This document shows, in pieces, positions 32,831 to 42,018 of a stretch of DNA of 64,000 nt. This DNA is from Siansivirga zeaxanthinifaciens CC-SAMT-1 (GTDB lineage: Bacteria > Bacteroidota > Bacteroidia > Flavobacteriales > Flavobacteriaceae). The notes beneath the pieces were generated by a model. That model saw only the letters and a program-made list of their open reading frames with translations, was not told the origin of the DNA and did not search any database. A program made the position numbers and the translations under genes. Within the stretch, counting starts at the first letter, position 1, and every line of letters begins with the position of its first letter. The DNA is taken from NCBI RefSeq assembly GCF_000941055.1, contig NZ_CP007202.1, positions 2,352,001 through 2,416,000 on the forward strand, read 5' to 3'.

Positions 32831-35800
32831 ATGAAATTAACATTACGACTGCTATTTCTTAGTCTATTTTTATCCTTTACAAACGGATTTGCACAAAATC
32901 CTCTAATACATTCACCTGCCGTTAGTCCCGACGGAAAATTAATAGCCTTTAATTACCAAGGCGATATCTGGACAGCTAATGCCGATGGCAGTAATGCCAA
33001 ACGCATCACCATTCACGAGGGATACGATACAAACCCGATGTGGAGTAAAGATGGAAAAACCATTGCGTTTGAAAGTAATCGGTTTGGAAATTCAGACATA
33101 TTTTTAGTGCCTTTTCAAGGTGGTTTGCCTAAACGCCTAACGTATCATTCTGCAGGCGATTATATTACCGATTATACCGATAATGGCGATATTTTATTTT
33201 CTACTAGACGTGATTTTGCACAAGTGGAACGAGAATCGGAAGTGTTTATAGTTAACGAAAAAGGAGGAACGCCTTATCGATTTTTAAGTTCCTTAGGGTT
33301 CGATGCAACCTTATCTCCAAACGGAAAATTTATAGCTTTTACAAAAGGAAGCTGCCGAATTGCACGTGAGGCGTACCGCGGACCAGCACAACGCGATATT
33401 TGGTTATACGATATTAAAAAAGATAGCTACACGCAGTTAACTACCTACGATGGTAACGATTTTAGTCCGAAATGGGCAAATAACAATACCATTTATTTTC
33501 AATCTTCTCGTAGTGGAAAATACAATGTTCATAAACTTAGCATAAACGATTCTGGCGCGAAAATAGGTTCGGTGAGTCAGGTTACATCTTTAAATAAATT
33601 TGGTTTATTCTCATTTAATTTAAGCAAAAATGGCAACGATTTAATTGCAGTTTCAGGTGATGAGGTTTATATGTATAATATAGCTACAGCATCATTAAAA
33701 GAAGTTAAAATTAATATCGGGTCCGATTATAGATTCGATCCAATCGTGCATAAACAGTATAGCTCTGGAATTAATTCTGTAGCAGTTTCTGCAAATGGAA
33801 AATACAGTGCTTTAGAAATTAGAGGCGAAATATTTTTAACTGAAAATGATAAAGATAGAAGAAAAACGGTTAATGTGAGCACGTCGGCATACAGAGATAG
33901 AATGCCAACATGGGTTAACGATTCTACCTTGCTTTTTGTTTCAGACCGAGACGGACAGTACGATTTTTATCTTTTAAAATCAGACGATCCCAAAGAATCT
34001 AATCTGTTTAAAACATTAAAACATAAAGTTATTAGGTTAACCAAAACCAGTGAAAATGAAACCGATCCGGTTATCTCTCCAGATGGTAATTTAATTGCGT
34101 ATCAACGCGGACGTGGCGAATTGGTTGTAGCTTCTATTAATGGCGATAAATTATCGAATGAAAAGGTTTTGCTAAACGGCTGGAGCTCGCCATCTAACAT
34201 TGCCTGGTCGCCAGATTCTATTTGGTTATCTTATGGTTTGCCAGATTTAGAATTTAATGATGAGATTTATATTCATAAGGCAGATAATTCGATGAAACCC
34301 GTTAATGTTTCTATGCATCCAAAACAAGATCGAGGTGCTATTTGGAGTCCAGACGGGAAAAAATTAATTTTTTCTTCAGACCGAAGTAATGGCGATTTCG
34401 ATGTATGGTTTGTTTGGTTAAACAAAAAAGATTGGCAAAAAACGCCTCAAGATTGGGAGGAAGAAGCTTCAGAAGAAAACAAATCAAAAGATAAAAAATC
34501 TGATAAAAAAGATGATAAGAAAAAGGATGCTGTAGAACCTATAACCATCGATTTTGATAACATCTACGAAAGACAAGTACAGGTAACCAATTTTATAGGT
34601 GGCGAGTTGGCTTGTGGTGTAACAAAAGATGGTGAAACTATTTATTATGTTACCGGAAATGTCTCTAGAACCGATGCCGAAATGAATTCCGATTTATATA
34701 AAATTAAGTGGAATGGCAAGGATAAAAAAGAGATTACATCTGGAAATTCAAGACCATCAAACATTAGTCAGACTAAAGATTATTCGCATTTGTATTTAAC
34801 CAAATCGGGTACTTTAAACAAATTGAATTTAGCTGGAGATAAAATGGAATCACTACCTGTAGCAGCTAAAATGGATGTTGATTATATTACAGAAACTAAT
34901 CAAATTTTTGAAGAAGCATGGAAGGCTATCAATGATGGTTTTTACGACCCTAATTTTCATGGTCAGGATTGGGGAAAATTAAAAGAAAAATACAAACCAT
35001 TGGCATTAAAAGCTTCTACCAGAGACGATTTTCAATATATTTTCAACCTCATGTTAGGGCAAATTAATGCCAGTCACATGGGATTAAATGGTGGCGAAAA
35101 TCGTGAAGATTTACAAGCAGAAAGAACAGGTTTGTTAGGGGTGGAGCTAAAACCACAATCTAATGGTTCGTTGGTTGTTACAGCTGTTACTTCAGATATG
35201 CCTGCAGATAGAGAGGTAAGTAAGTTGAATACAGGAGATATTATTACCGCAGTGAATGGTGTGGAATTATCTGCGAACACAAATGTTTATAGTTTGTTTG
35301 AAGGTACTGCAAATGATAAAATTTATTTAAGTGTTACCTCTAATGGAGCGAGTAAAGAAGTTTTTATTCGCCCACAAACAAGCAATAGAAACGAGAATTA
35401 TTATGCTTGGGTTAAAGAACAAAAACAATTAACAGAGAAATACTCGGGAGGAAAATTAGGGTATATTCATATTCAAGGTATGGATTGGACAAGTTTTGAA
35501 ACCTTTGAAAGGGAATTAACAGCAGCCGGATTGGGTAAAGAGGGTATTGTTATTGATGTTCGTTTTAACGGTGGTGGTTGGACTACAGATTATCTTATGG
35601 CTGTTTTAACCGTGAAACAACATGCTTATACGGTTCCGCGAGGGGCAACCAACAACTTGGAAAGAGATCACACAAAATTTAAAGATCATTATCCTTATAG
35701 CGAGCGATTACCTTTAGCTGCATGGACTAAACCGTCTATTGCTTTATGTAATGAAACCAGTTATTCGAATGCCGAAATATTTTCTCATGCTTATAAGTCG

Positions 35801-36055
35801 TTAGGAATTGGTACCTTAGTGGGTGTTCCAACATTTGGAGCCGTAATTTCAACGGGAGCCACTCGATTAATTGATGGGTCTTTTGTTAGAATGCCTTTTA
35901 GAGGCTGGTACGTAAAAAGTACAGAAAAAAATATGGAATTAGGACCCGCAGTACCAGATGTTATTGTTTATAATAATCCGGACGACAAAGCGAAAGCTTC
36001 CGATAGTCAACTTAAAAAAGCCGTTGAGATTTTATTAAGTCAACTTAAAAAGTAA
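32831..36055 (+). CDS. Tricorn-like S41 peptidase with beta-propeller and PDZ domains
   Basis: 1074 aa, with a signal peptide (about 1-21, ending GFAQN), so periplasmic or exported. In order: WD40/TolB-like propeller repeats (SPDGKLIAFNYQGDIW, WSKDGKTIAFESNR, WSPDGKKLIFSSDR) to about 550, a Lys/Asp-rich linker near 550-570, the tricorn core region, a PDZ domain (about 755-850; LNTGDIITAVNGVELS) and an S41 protease domain. The nucleophile Ser most likely lies in CNETSYSNAEIFSHAYK. It degrades peptides; substrates are unknown. Confidence 0.93.
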   Translation: MKLTLRLLFLSLFLSFTNGFAQNPLIHSPAVSPDGKLIAFNYQGDIWTANADGSNAKRITIHEGYDTNPMWSKDGKTIAFESNRFGNSDIFLVPFQGGLPKRLTYHSAGDYITDYTDNGDILFSTRRDFAQVERESEVFIVNEKGGTPYRFLSSLGFDATLSPNGKFIAFTKGSCRIAREAYRGPAQRDIWLYDIKKDSYTQLTTYDGNDFSPKWANNNTIYFQSSRSGKYNVHKLSINDSGAKIGSVSQVTSLNKFGLFSFNLSKNGNDLIAVSGDEVYMYNIATASLKEVKINIGSDYRFDPIVHKQYSSGINSVAVSANGKYSALEIRGEIFLTENDKDRRKTVNVSTSAYRDRMPTWVNDSTLLFVSDRDGQYDFYLLKSDDPKESNLFKTLKHKVIRLTKTSENETDPVISPDGNLIAYQRGRGELVVASINGDKLSNEKVLLNGWSSPSNIAWSPDSIWLSYGLPDLEFNDEIYIHKADNSMKPVNVSMHPKQDRGAIWSPDGKKLIFSSDRSNGDFDVWFVWLNKKDWQKTPQDWEEEASEENKSKDKKSDKKDDKKKDAVEPITIDFDNIYERQVQVTNFIGGELACGVTKDGETIYYVTGNVSRTDAEMNSDLYKIKWNGKDKKEITSGNSRPSNISQTKDYSHLYLTKSGTLNKLNLAGDKMESLPVAAKMDVDYITETNQIFEEAWKAINDGFYDPNFHGQDWGKLKEKYKPLALKASTRDDFQYIFNLMLGQINASHMGLNGGENREDLQAERTGLLGVELKPQSNGSLVVTAVTSDMPADREVSKLNTGDIITAVNGVELSANTNVYSLFEGTANDKIYLSVTSNGASKEVFIRPQTSNRNENYYAWVKEQKQLTEKYSGGKLGYIHIQGMDWTSFETFERELTAAGLGKEGIVIDVRFNGGGWTTDYLMAVLTVKQHAYTVPRGATNNLERDHTKFKDHYPYSERLPLAAWTKPSIALCNETSYSNAEIFSHAYKSLGIGTLVGVPTFGAVISTGATRLIDGSFVRMPFRGWYVKSTEKNMELGPAVPDVIVYNNPDDKAKASDSQLKKAVEILLSQLKK

Positions 36056-36066
36056 TTTAAATCATT

Positions 36067-37296
36067 TTGAAAAATATTTTCAAAAATATAGGACCAGGAC
36101 CTTTAATTGCAGCAGCATTTATTGGTCCTGGTACTGTTACTGTATGTACCTTGGCTGGTGCTAATTTTGGCTATGCTTTATTGTGGGCGATGGTGTTATC
36201 TATTATTGCCACTGTTGTTTTGCAAGGGATGTCTGCAAGATTAGGTTTAATATCTCAAAAAGGACTTTCGGAAATTATAAGAGACGAAATTAAAACACCT
36301 TTTATCAAAATATTTGCCATAACCTTAATTTTATCAGCAATTGTTATTGGTAACGCAGCTTATGAAGCTGGTAACATTACAGGTGGTGTGTTGGGCTTAG
36401 AAACCCTTATTACTAATCCGACGTTTCAATTGGGAAACTTTTCAATTAAAGGCTTTAATGTTTTAATAGGTTTTTTAGCTATTACACTGTTGTATATTGG
36501 AAATTATAAGGTTCTGGAAAAAGTTTTAGTATCTATGGTTATACTCATGAGTTTAGCCTTTATTATTACCGTTTTTATAATAAAACCAGATATTTATTCA
36601 ATTTTAAAAGGTATGTTTATTCCAAGCATACCCTCACAAAGTTTATTAACTATTATGGCTTTAATAGGCACCACTGTAGTGCCCTATAATTTGTTTTTAC
36701 ATGCCTCGTTGGTAAAGGAAAAATGGCAAAACCCAAACGATTTAAAATTGGTTAATAAAGACACGTTTATAGCTGTTGTTTTAGGAGGCATCGTATCTAT
36801 GTGTATTATTATTTCTGCAACGTTTATTACAACAGAAAATGTGACTAATGCTTCAGATTTAGCAATAGGGTTAGAGCCGCTTTTTGGAAGTTTTGCAAAA
36901 TATTTTTTAGCCATTGGCTTATTTGCAGCAGGTATTACAAGCGCCATTACGGCACCGTTGGCAGCTGCTTACGTAGCCTGTGGTTGTTTGGGTTGGAAAG
37001 CCCATTTAAAAAACAAACAGTTTAAAATGGTCTGGATGTTTATAATTATTATGGGGGTTTTATTTTCTTCTCTAGGAATTAAACCTATAACCGTTATACA
37101 ATTTGCTCAAATTGCCAACGGAATGTTATTACCATTAATTGCTGGTTTTTTAATTTGGGTAGTCAATAAAAAAACAATTTTAGGCGAATTTAAAAATAAT
37201 TTATTTCAAAATATATTTGCCTTTATTATATTAGGGATTAGTATTTTACTTTCTTTGGTAACCCTTAATAATGTGCTAAAACTAAATATTTTTTAG
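36067..37296 (+). CDS. Nramp-superfamily transporter lacking canonical metal-ligand motifs
   Basis: 409 aa with about 11 hydrophobic helices, TTG start at 36067. The alignment to Nramp is clear in helix 1 (GPGPLIAAAFIGPGTVTVC, then AGANFGYALLW) and helix 6 (GTTVVPYNLFLHASLV). The metal-binding DPGN of helix 1 is GPGT here, and the MPH of helix 6 is VPY, so Mn/Fe transport is unlikely. It shares the single base A37296 with the pxpA start (TAGTG), forming one unit with pxpABC. Uptake of 5-oxoproline or a related compound is a reasonable inference. Confidence 0.8.
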   Translation: MKNIFKNIGPGPLIAAAFIGPGTVTVCTLAGANFGYALLWAMVLSIIATVVLQGMSARLGLISQKGLSEIIRDEIKTPFIKIFAITLILSAIVIGNAAYEAGNITGGVLGLETLITNPTFQLGNFSIKGFNVLIGFLAITLLYIGNYKVLEKVLVSMVILMSLAFIITVFIIKPDIYSILKGMFIPSIPSQSLLTIMALIGTTVVPYNLFLHASLVKEKWQNPNDLKLVNKDTFIAVVLGGIVSMCIIISATFITTENVTNASDLAIGLEPLFGSFAKYFLAIGLFAAGITSAITAPLAAAYVACGCLGWKAHLKNKQFKMVWMFIIIMGVLFSSLGIKPITVIQFAQIANGMLLPLIAGFLIWVVNKKTILGEFKNNLFQNIFAFIILGISILLSLVTLNNVLKLNIF

Positions 37297-38036
37297 TGAA
37301 AAATACAACCATCGATATTAATGTAGATTTAGGTGAAGGCGTTGGTAATGAAGCTCTTTTAATGCCTTTTATTACTTCTTGTAATATTGCCTGTGGTGGA
37401 CATGCGGGAGATTTACAAACCATGCAAGAGGTTGTTAACTTAGCAAAACGGTATGATGTTAAAGTAGGAGCACACCCTTCATTTCCAGATAAAGAACATT
37501 TTGGCAGACATACTATTGAAATGTCTAACGCCGACTTGTTTGTATCTATTAAACAACAAATTGAGGCTCTATTGGGAATTTTAGATAATGAGCAAGTACC
37601 CCTAAATCACATTAAACTTCATGGTGCTTTGTACAACTTGGCCGCAGTAAACAAAAATACCGCTCAAGTTGTTGTTGATGTTGTAAAATCGTTTGATTTT
37701 CCTGTCAGGTTGTATGTGCCTTTTAAGTCTGTTATAGCCGATTTTGCCATTACAAATAATATTGAAATCGTTTATGAAGCCTTTGCAGATAGGAATTATA
37801 ATGACGATTTAACTTTGGTTTCCAGAACACAGAAAGATGCTGTTATACATGATTCAAATCGCATGTTTAATCATGTTTTGAGTGTAGTAAACTATAAAGC
37901 AGTAAAAACTATTTCAGGAACTTATAAGCATATTGAAGCTGAAACGTTTTGCATCCATGGCGATAATCCAAATGCTGTTGAATTGATAAAATATCTTAGA
38001 ATGCATTTAGAGACAAAACATATTTTTGTAAGCTAA
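37296..38036 (+). CDS. pxpA: 5-oxoprolinase subunit A (LamB/YcsF family)
   Basis: 246 aa, GTG start overlapping the upstream TAG by one base. Family motifs: TIDINVDLGEGVGNEALLMP, SCNIACGGHAGDLQTM, VKVGAHPSFPDKEHFGRH, IKLHGALYNLA, YEAFADRNYNDDLTLVSR and CIHGDNPNAVEL. With PxpB and PxpC it hydrolyses 5-oxoproline to glutamate using ATP. The three genes are adjacent and in canonical order. Confidence 0.95.
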   Translation: MKNTTIDINVDLGEGVGNEALLMPFITSCNIACGGHAGDLQTMQEVVNLAKRYDVKVGAHPSFPDKEHFGRHTIEMSNADLFVSIKQQIEALLGILDNEQVPLNHIKLHGALYNLAAVNKNTAQVVVDVVKSFDFPVRLYVPFKSVIADFAITNNIEIVYEAFADRNYNDDLTLVSRTQKDAVIHDSNRMFNHVLSVVNYKAVKTISGTYKHIEAETFCIHGDNPNAVELIKYLRMHLETKHIFVS

Positions 38037-38039
38037 TTT

Positions 38040-38771
38040 ATGACTTTTAAATTAACATATAAACCATTTGGAGAATGCTCAATTTTAATAGAATGGCCTC
38101 ATGAAATTAATGAAAATATTTTAGAGGATGTGCTTAATTTTAAAGAAAAACTGCAAGCTGTTTTAATTGAACAAGTTATTGAAGTAAAACACGCATATAA
38201 TTCAATATTAGTAACTTATAATAATTATATTTTCAATTTCAATGAATACATTTCTGAATTAAAAAACATTTACAACAGTTCCGTTGCAAACCAGAAATTA
38301 GAGCGTTTTTTATGGACGATACCTGTATGTTATGATGCTGTTTTTGGTTTGGATTTAGAAAGCTTATCGCAAGAGAAAAACATACCAACAGCCGATGTTA
38401 TTAAATTGCATACCGAAGCCATTTATACGGTTTATTTTATTGGATTTTTACCCGGTTTTTTATACTTGGGAGGCTTAAATGAAATTTTAAATACACCTCG
38501 AAAAGCATCACCCAGATTAAAAATAGAACAAGGTGCGGTAGCCATTGGGGGTAATCAAACAGGCGTGTATCCAACCGAGAGTCCTGGAGGTTGGAATATA
38601 ATTGGAAATACACCCATCTCTTTTTTTAATCCGAATTTAGAAAAGCCTTGTTTTGCCAAGGCTGGAGACAAAATAAAATTCAAGTCGGTTTCAATAGATA
38701 ATTATAATGATATTAAATTATTGGTTGAAGCAGACGTCTATCAGATAGAAAGCGAGGTGATAGATGCTTAA
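38040..38771 (+). CDS. pxpB: 5-oxoprolinase subunit B (KipI-like carboxyltransferase domain)
   Basis: 243 aa. Motifs of the allophanate-hydrolase subunit 1 fold: IPVCYDAVFGLDLESLSQ, FIGFLPGFLYLGGL, RKASPRLKIEQGAVAIGGNQ and YPTESPGGWNIIGNTPISFF. It acts with PxpA and PxpC. Its end overlaps the pxpC start by 8 bp, pointing to translational coupling. Confidence 0.95.
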   Translation: MTFKLTYKPFGECSILIEWPHEINENILEDVLNFKEKLQAVLIEQVIEVKHAYNSILVTYNNYIFNFNEYISELKNIYNSSVANQKLERFLWTIPVCYDAVFGLDLESLSQEKNIPTADVIKLHTEAIYTVYFIGFLPGFLYLGGLNEILNTPRKASPRLKIEQGAVAIGGNQTGVYPTESPGGWNIIGNTPISFFNPNLEKPCFAKAGDKIKFKSVSIDNYNDIKLLVEADVYQIESEVIDA

Positions 38772-39609
38772 AGTTATTAAAGGCGGGTTTTATACGTCGG
38801 TACAAGACTTTGGCCGATTTGGTTGCCAAGAATTTGGCGTACCAAATTCGGGTGTTATGGATCGATTATCGGCAGCCTTTGCGAATAGTATTTTAGGAAA
38901 CGATAAAGCATCGGGTGTTTTAGAAATAACCATGGCGGGGCCGACTTTAGAATTTACAAAACGAACCCTTATTTGTATTTCTGGAGCTAACTTGAATCCC
39001 AAAATTAATGACCACCCAGTTAAATTAAATAAAGCATTGCATATTGAAGCAGGGGATGTGTTGTCATTTTCAACTTTACAGGAAGGCTTCAGGTGTTATT
39101 TAGCTGTTTTAGGCGGTTTTAATGCTGAAATAGTAATGAATAGTCAAAGTATGTATTCAAACATTACCAGCAGAGTTATCTTGTCTAAAAATGATACATT
39201 AGATTACACTGAAGTTTTGACTGATAAAATTCATAGCCATGCTTCAATTAAATTTCCTAAAAATCATTTTAATTCAAAATACATAGAAGTTTTTAAAGGG
39301 CCCGAGTTCGATTTACTTTCAGACGATCAAAAGAAAATCATTTCGAGTTTTGAGTTTTCAATTTCAAAGAATAATAACAGAATGGCTTATCAGTTAGAAG
39401 AGCCTATTAAAAATAATTTAAAGCCCATTATTACCTCGCTTGTTTTGCCAGGAACGGTTCAATTAACACCTGCTGGAAATCTTATTATTTTAATGCGAGA
39501 CTGCCAAACTACTGGTGGCTATCCCAGGGTTTTACAATTAACAGAACATGCGATAAATATTTTATCTCAAAAATATGTTGGTAAGAAGGTGCAATTTAAA
39601 TTGATTTAA
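38764..39609 (+). CDS. pxpC: 5-oxoprolinase subunit C (KipA-like, biotin-independent carboxyltransferase fold)
   Basis: 281 aa allophanate-hydrolase subunit 2-like protein: [64 protein letters not shown] and [20 protein letters not shown]. Completes the PxpABC 5-oxoprolinase. It converges with deoD, the two stops overlapping by 4 bp (39606-39609), leaving no room for a separate terminator. Confidence 0.94.
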   Translation: MLKVIKGGFYTSVQDFGRFGCQEFGVPNSGVMDRLSAAFANSILGNDKASGVLEITMAGPTLEFTKRTLICISGANLNPKINDHPVKLNKALHIEAGDVLSFSTLQEGFRCYLAVLGGFNAEIVMNSQSMYSNITSRVILSKNDTLDYTEVLTDKIHSHASIKFPKNHFNSKYIEVFKGPEFDLLSDDQKKIISSFEFSISKNNNRMAYQLEEPIKNNLKPIITSLVLPGTVQLTPAGNLIILMRDCQTTGGYPRVLQLTEHAINILSQKYVGKKVQFKLI

Positions 39610-40304
39610 GCCAATTCTAAGGCAATTTGAATCATTTCCTTAAAGGTAGTTTCTCGTTCTTTGCTGGTGGTTTGCTCTTTAGTAACCAGCGAATCGGATA
39701 TGGTTAAAATAGCTAAGGCATTTACACTATGTTTGGCAGCAACGGAGTATAATCCGGCTGTTTCCATTTCAACACAAAGCACCCCAAATTCCGACCATTT
39801 TTTATAAGATTCTAAATCATCTTCATAAAATGCATCCGAAGTAAACACATTTCCGGCTTTAATAGAAATATTTTTAGATTTTGCAATGTCGACTGCTTTT
39901 TGGAATAATTCAAAGTTTGCAGTGGGCGCATAATTTGCTCCATTAAAACGCAGCTCATTAACTCCAGAATTTGAAGAAGCTGCCATAGCAAGTACAATAT
40001 CTCTTATTTTAACATGGGGTTGATAAGATCCTGCACTTCCCACGCGAATTAAATTTTTTACTTGATATTCTGTAATTAATTCGTGGGCATAAATTGAAAT
40101 TGAAGGCACGCCCATACCTGTTCCCATTACAGATACTCGTTTGCCGTTATAAAGGCCTGTATAACCAAGCATGCCTCTAATGGTATTAAAACAAACGGCT
40201 GCTTCTAAAAATGTTTCAGAAATCCATTTCGCTCGTAAAGGATCTCCCGGCAATAATATGGTTTCGGCAATTTCACCTGGTTTAGCTTCAATGTGTACAC
40301 TCAT
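39606..40304 (-). CDS. deoD: Purine-nucleoside phosphorylase DeoD
   Basis: 232 aa, typical length for the hexameric bacterial enzyme. Motifs: [43 protein letters not shown] region, [17 protein letters not shown] and [15 protein letters not shown] (nucleoside-binding VEMEx). It splits purine (deoxy)nucleosides with phosphate, giving the sugar phosphate that can feed deoC. It is 3 bp downstream of deoC on the same strand. Confidence 0.95.
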   Translation of the reverse strand: MSVHIEAKPGEIAETILLPGDPLRAKWISETFLEAAVCFNTIRGMLGYTGLYNGKRVSVMGTGMGVPSISIYAHELITEYQVKNLIRVGSAGSYQPHVKIRDIVLAMAASSNSGVNELRFNGANYAPTANFELFQKAVDIAKSKNISIKAGNVFTSDAFYEDDLESYKKWSEFGVLCVEMETAGLYSVAAKHSVNALAILTISDSLVTKEQTTSKERETTFKEMIQIALELA

Positions 40305-40307
40305 AAC

Positions 40308-40979
40308 TTAATAGTTTTTATCTGAGTTAGCCTTTTTTCCGGTAACAATGGAAATGCCAGAAGATGTTCCTAATCGATCGGCACCTGCATGAATATATTC
40401 GATGGCGGTTTTAAAATCTTTTATGCCTCCTGAAGCTTTTATTTTGCATTGGTTGTTAGCAATATGTTTCATGAGTTTAACATGGGCTAGAGTAGCACCA
40501 GCAGTGCCAAAACCAGTCGAAGTTTTTAGGTAATCTGCACCTGCTTCAATAGCAAGTTCGCTCGCTTTAATAATTTCAGATTCGTCTAAATAGCAGGTTT
40601 CTAAAATAACTTTTAAAATATTATTCGGTAAACAGTTTTTAACAGACTTAATATCGTTTTTTACCGCTGTAAATTCCTTGCTTTTTAAATAGCCAATATT
40701 AATTACCATGTCAATTTCATCGGCACCATCAAAAAGCGACTGTCTTGTTTCGTAAACTTTACTGGCAGTGCTCATAGCACCTAGCGGAAAACCAATAACC
40801 GTACAAATTTTTACAGGCGAATCTTTTAGTAAAATTTTAGCTAATTTTATATAGCAACTGTTAATACAAACGGTTTGAAATTTGTATTTTTTTGCCTCTT
40901 CACAAAGCGTAATAATATCTTCTTTTGTAGCGCTAGCCTTTAAATTGGTATGGTCTATATAACTGCTAAGGTGTTTCAT
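40308..40979 (-). CDS. deoC: Deoxyribose-phosphate aldolase DeoC
   Basis: 223 aa TIM-barrel class I aldolase. Catalytic residues are all recognisable: Asp of ADEIDMVINIG (E. coli D102), Schiff-base Lys of ADYLKTSTGFG (K167) and Lys of CKIKASGGIK (K201), with phosphate-binding GADRLGTSSG. It cleaves 2-deoxyribose 5-phosphate to acetaldehyde and glyceraldehyde 3-phosphate. Pairs with deoD in deoxynucleoside salvage. Confidence 0.95.
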   Translation of the reverse strand: MKHLSSYIDHTNLKASATKEDIITLCEEAKKYKFQTVCINSCYIKLAKILLKDSPVKICTVIGFPLGAMSTASKVYETRQSLFDGADEIDMVINIGYLKSKEFTAVKNDIKSVKNCLPNNILKVILETCYLDESEIIKASELAIEAGADYLKTSTGFGTAGATLAHVKLMKHIANNQCKIKASGGIKDFKTAIEYIHAGADRLGTSSGISIVTGKKANSDKNY

Positions 40980-41076
40980 GTATTAAACAGGTTTGTATTG
41001 AAATCTGCTATACATCAAAGGTATTAACAATTAATTTAATTTTAATGTTTTAGCGCTTGGATATTGTGAAATGATA

Positions 41077-41733
41077 TTACACAAATTTTCTGGCGGATTT
41101 GGTCTTTTTCATTTTCGCCTCGTAACTTATTCTGTGAACACCAGTTTCAAGATATTTTAAGGCAATTTCTGAATTATTAATACTTCCAGAAGCTTGAATT
41201 TTAGCCTTGTTTTTTAGTGTTTTTTTAATGATTTTAATGGCTGTTAGTGTAGCTCCTCTTTTAGAAAATCCACTAGATGTTTTTACGTAATCTACGTTTG
41301 CATCAGTGCAGATTTCACAAGCCTTTACAATTTCATTTTTGCTCAATTCTGAAATTTCGATAATGACTTTCAAGGGCGTATCTCCAATGGCTAATTTTAA
41401 ATCATTTAAATCCCGTAAAACCGATACGTAATTATGGCTTTTTAGAAGACCTAGATTAATCACAGTTTCAATTTCGTCGGCACCATCGTCTATGGCTTTT
41501 TTTGCTTCAAAAATTTTAGCTTCGGTTGACATGGCTCCCAAAGGAAATCCAACAACTGTGGCTATCTTGATATCTGTGTTTTTTAGAAGTTGTTTTGCCA
41601 AAGCAACGTAACAACTATTTAAGCAAACAGCGTAAAAGTTGTTGGTAATGGCTTCGTGACAAAAGTCTATAATGTCACGTTCAGTTGATGTCGCTTTTAA
41701 AAGCGTATAATCAATGTTTCTGGATATTTCCAT
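41077..41733 (-). CDS. Degenerate DeoC paralogue
   Basis: 218 aa from ATG 41733 (MEISRNIDYTLLKATSTE); the frame extends to 41769 but homology begins here. It is a clear paralogue of the adjacent deoC. The Schiff-base Lys is kept (VDYVKTSSGFS), but the K201 position is Gln (KIQASGSINN), the D102 position is Glu (ADEIETVINLG), and the phosphate loop GTSSG is replaced by ISYEAK. Normal aldolase activity is therefore unlikely. It may have a new function or be decaying, though the frame is fully open. Confidence 0.8.
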   Translation of the reverse strand: MEISRNIDYTLLKATSTERDIIDFCHEAITNNFYAVCLNSCYVALAKQLLKNTDIKIATVVGFPLGAMSTEAKIFEAKKAIDDGADEIETVINLGLLKSHNYVSVLRDLNDLKLAIGDTPLKVIIEISELSKNEIVKACEICTDANVDYVKTSSGFSKRGATLTAIKIIKKTLKNKAKIQASGSINNSEIALKYLETGVHRISYEAKMKKTKSARKFV

Positions 41734-41919
41734 GCTATAAATTAGTTCTTGATTTATCTTAGGGATCAATAAATCACAATTATCAAAATAATTGGTTTGG
41801 TAGTTAGGGAAATGTAAAATTACAAAATATTTCGATTGAAAATTAAAAAAATGGATATCCGTGTGTTTTTTGTAAGATTTAACGTGTAATATTTTTAAGT
41901 GATTCGTTTGCAGGATATT

Positions 41920-41964
41920 AAAAAAAAAGCAGCATAACTTATTTAAAATAAGTTATGCTGCTTT
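41920..41964 (-). terminator. Intrinsic terminator of clpB
   Basis: A perfect 19-bp inverted repeat (41926-41944 and 41946-41964; AAAGCAGCATAACTTATTT) with a one-base centre. On the minus strand it runs into a long T-tract, placing it as the clpB terminator about 55 bp after its stop. The near-perfect dyad could also act as a cruciform. Confidence 0.88.
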
Positions 41965-42018
41965 AAATTATCCAACCATATTAATAGACTAAATTAACAT
42001 GTATTTGTTACGGAAAAA

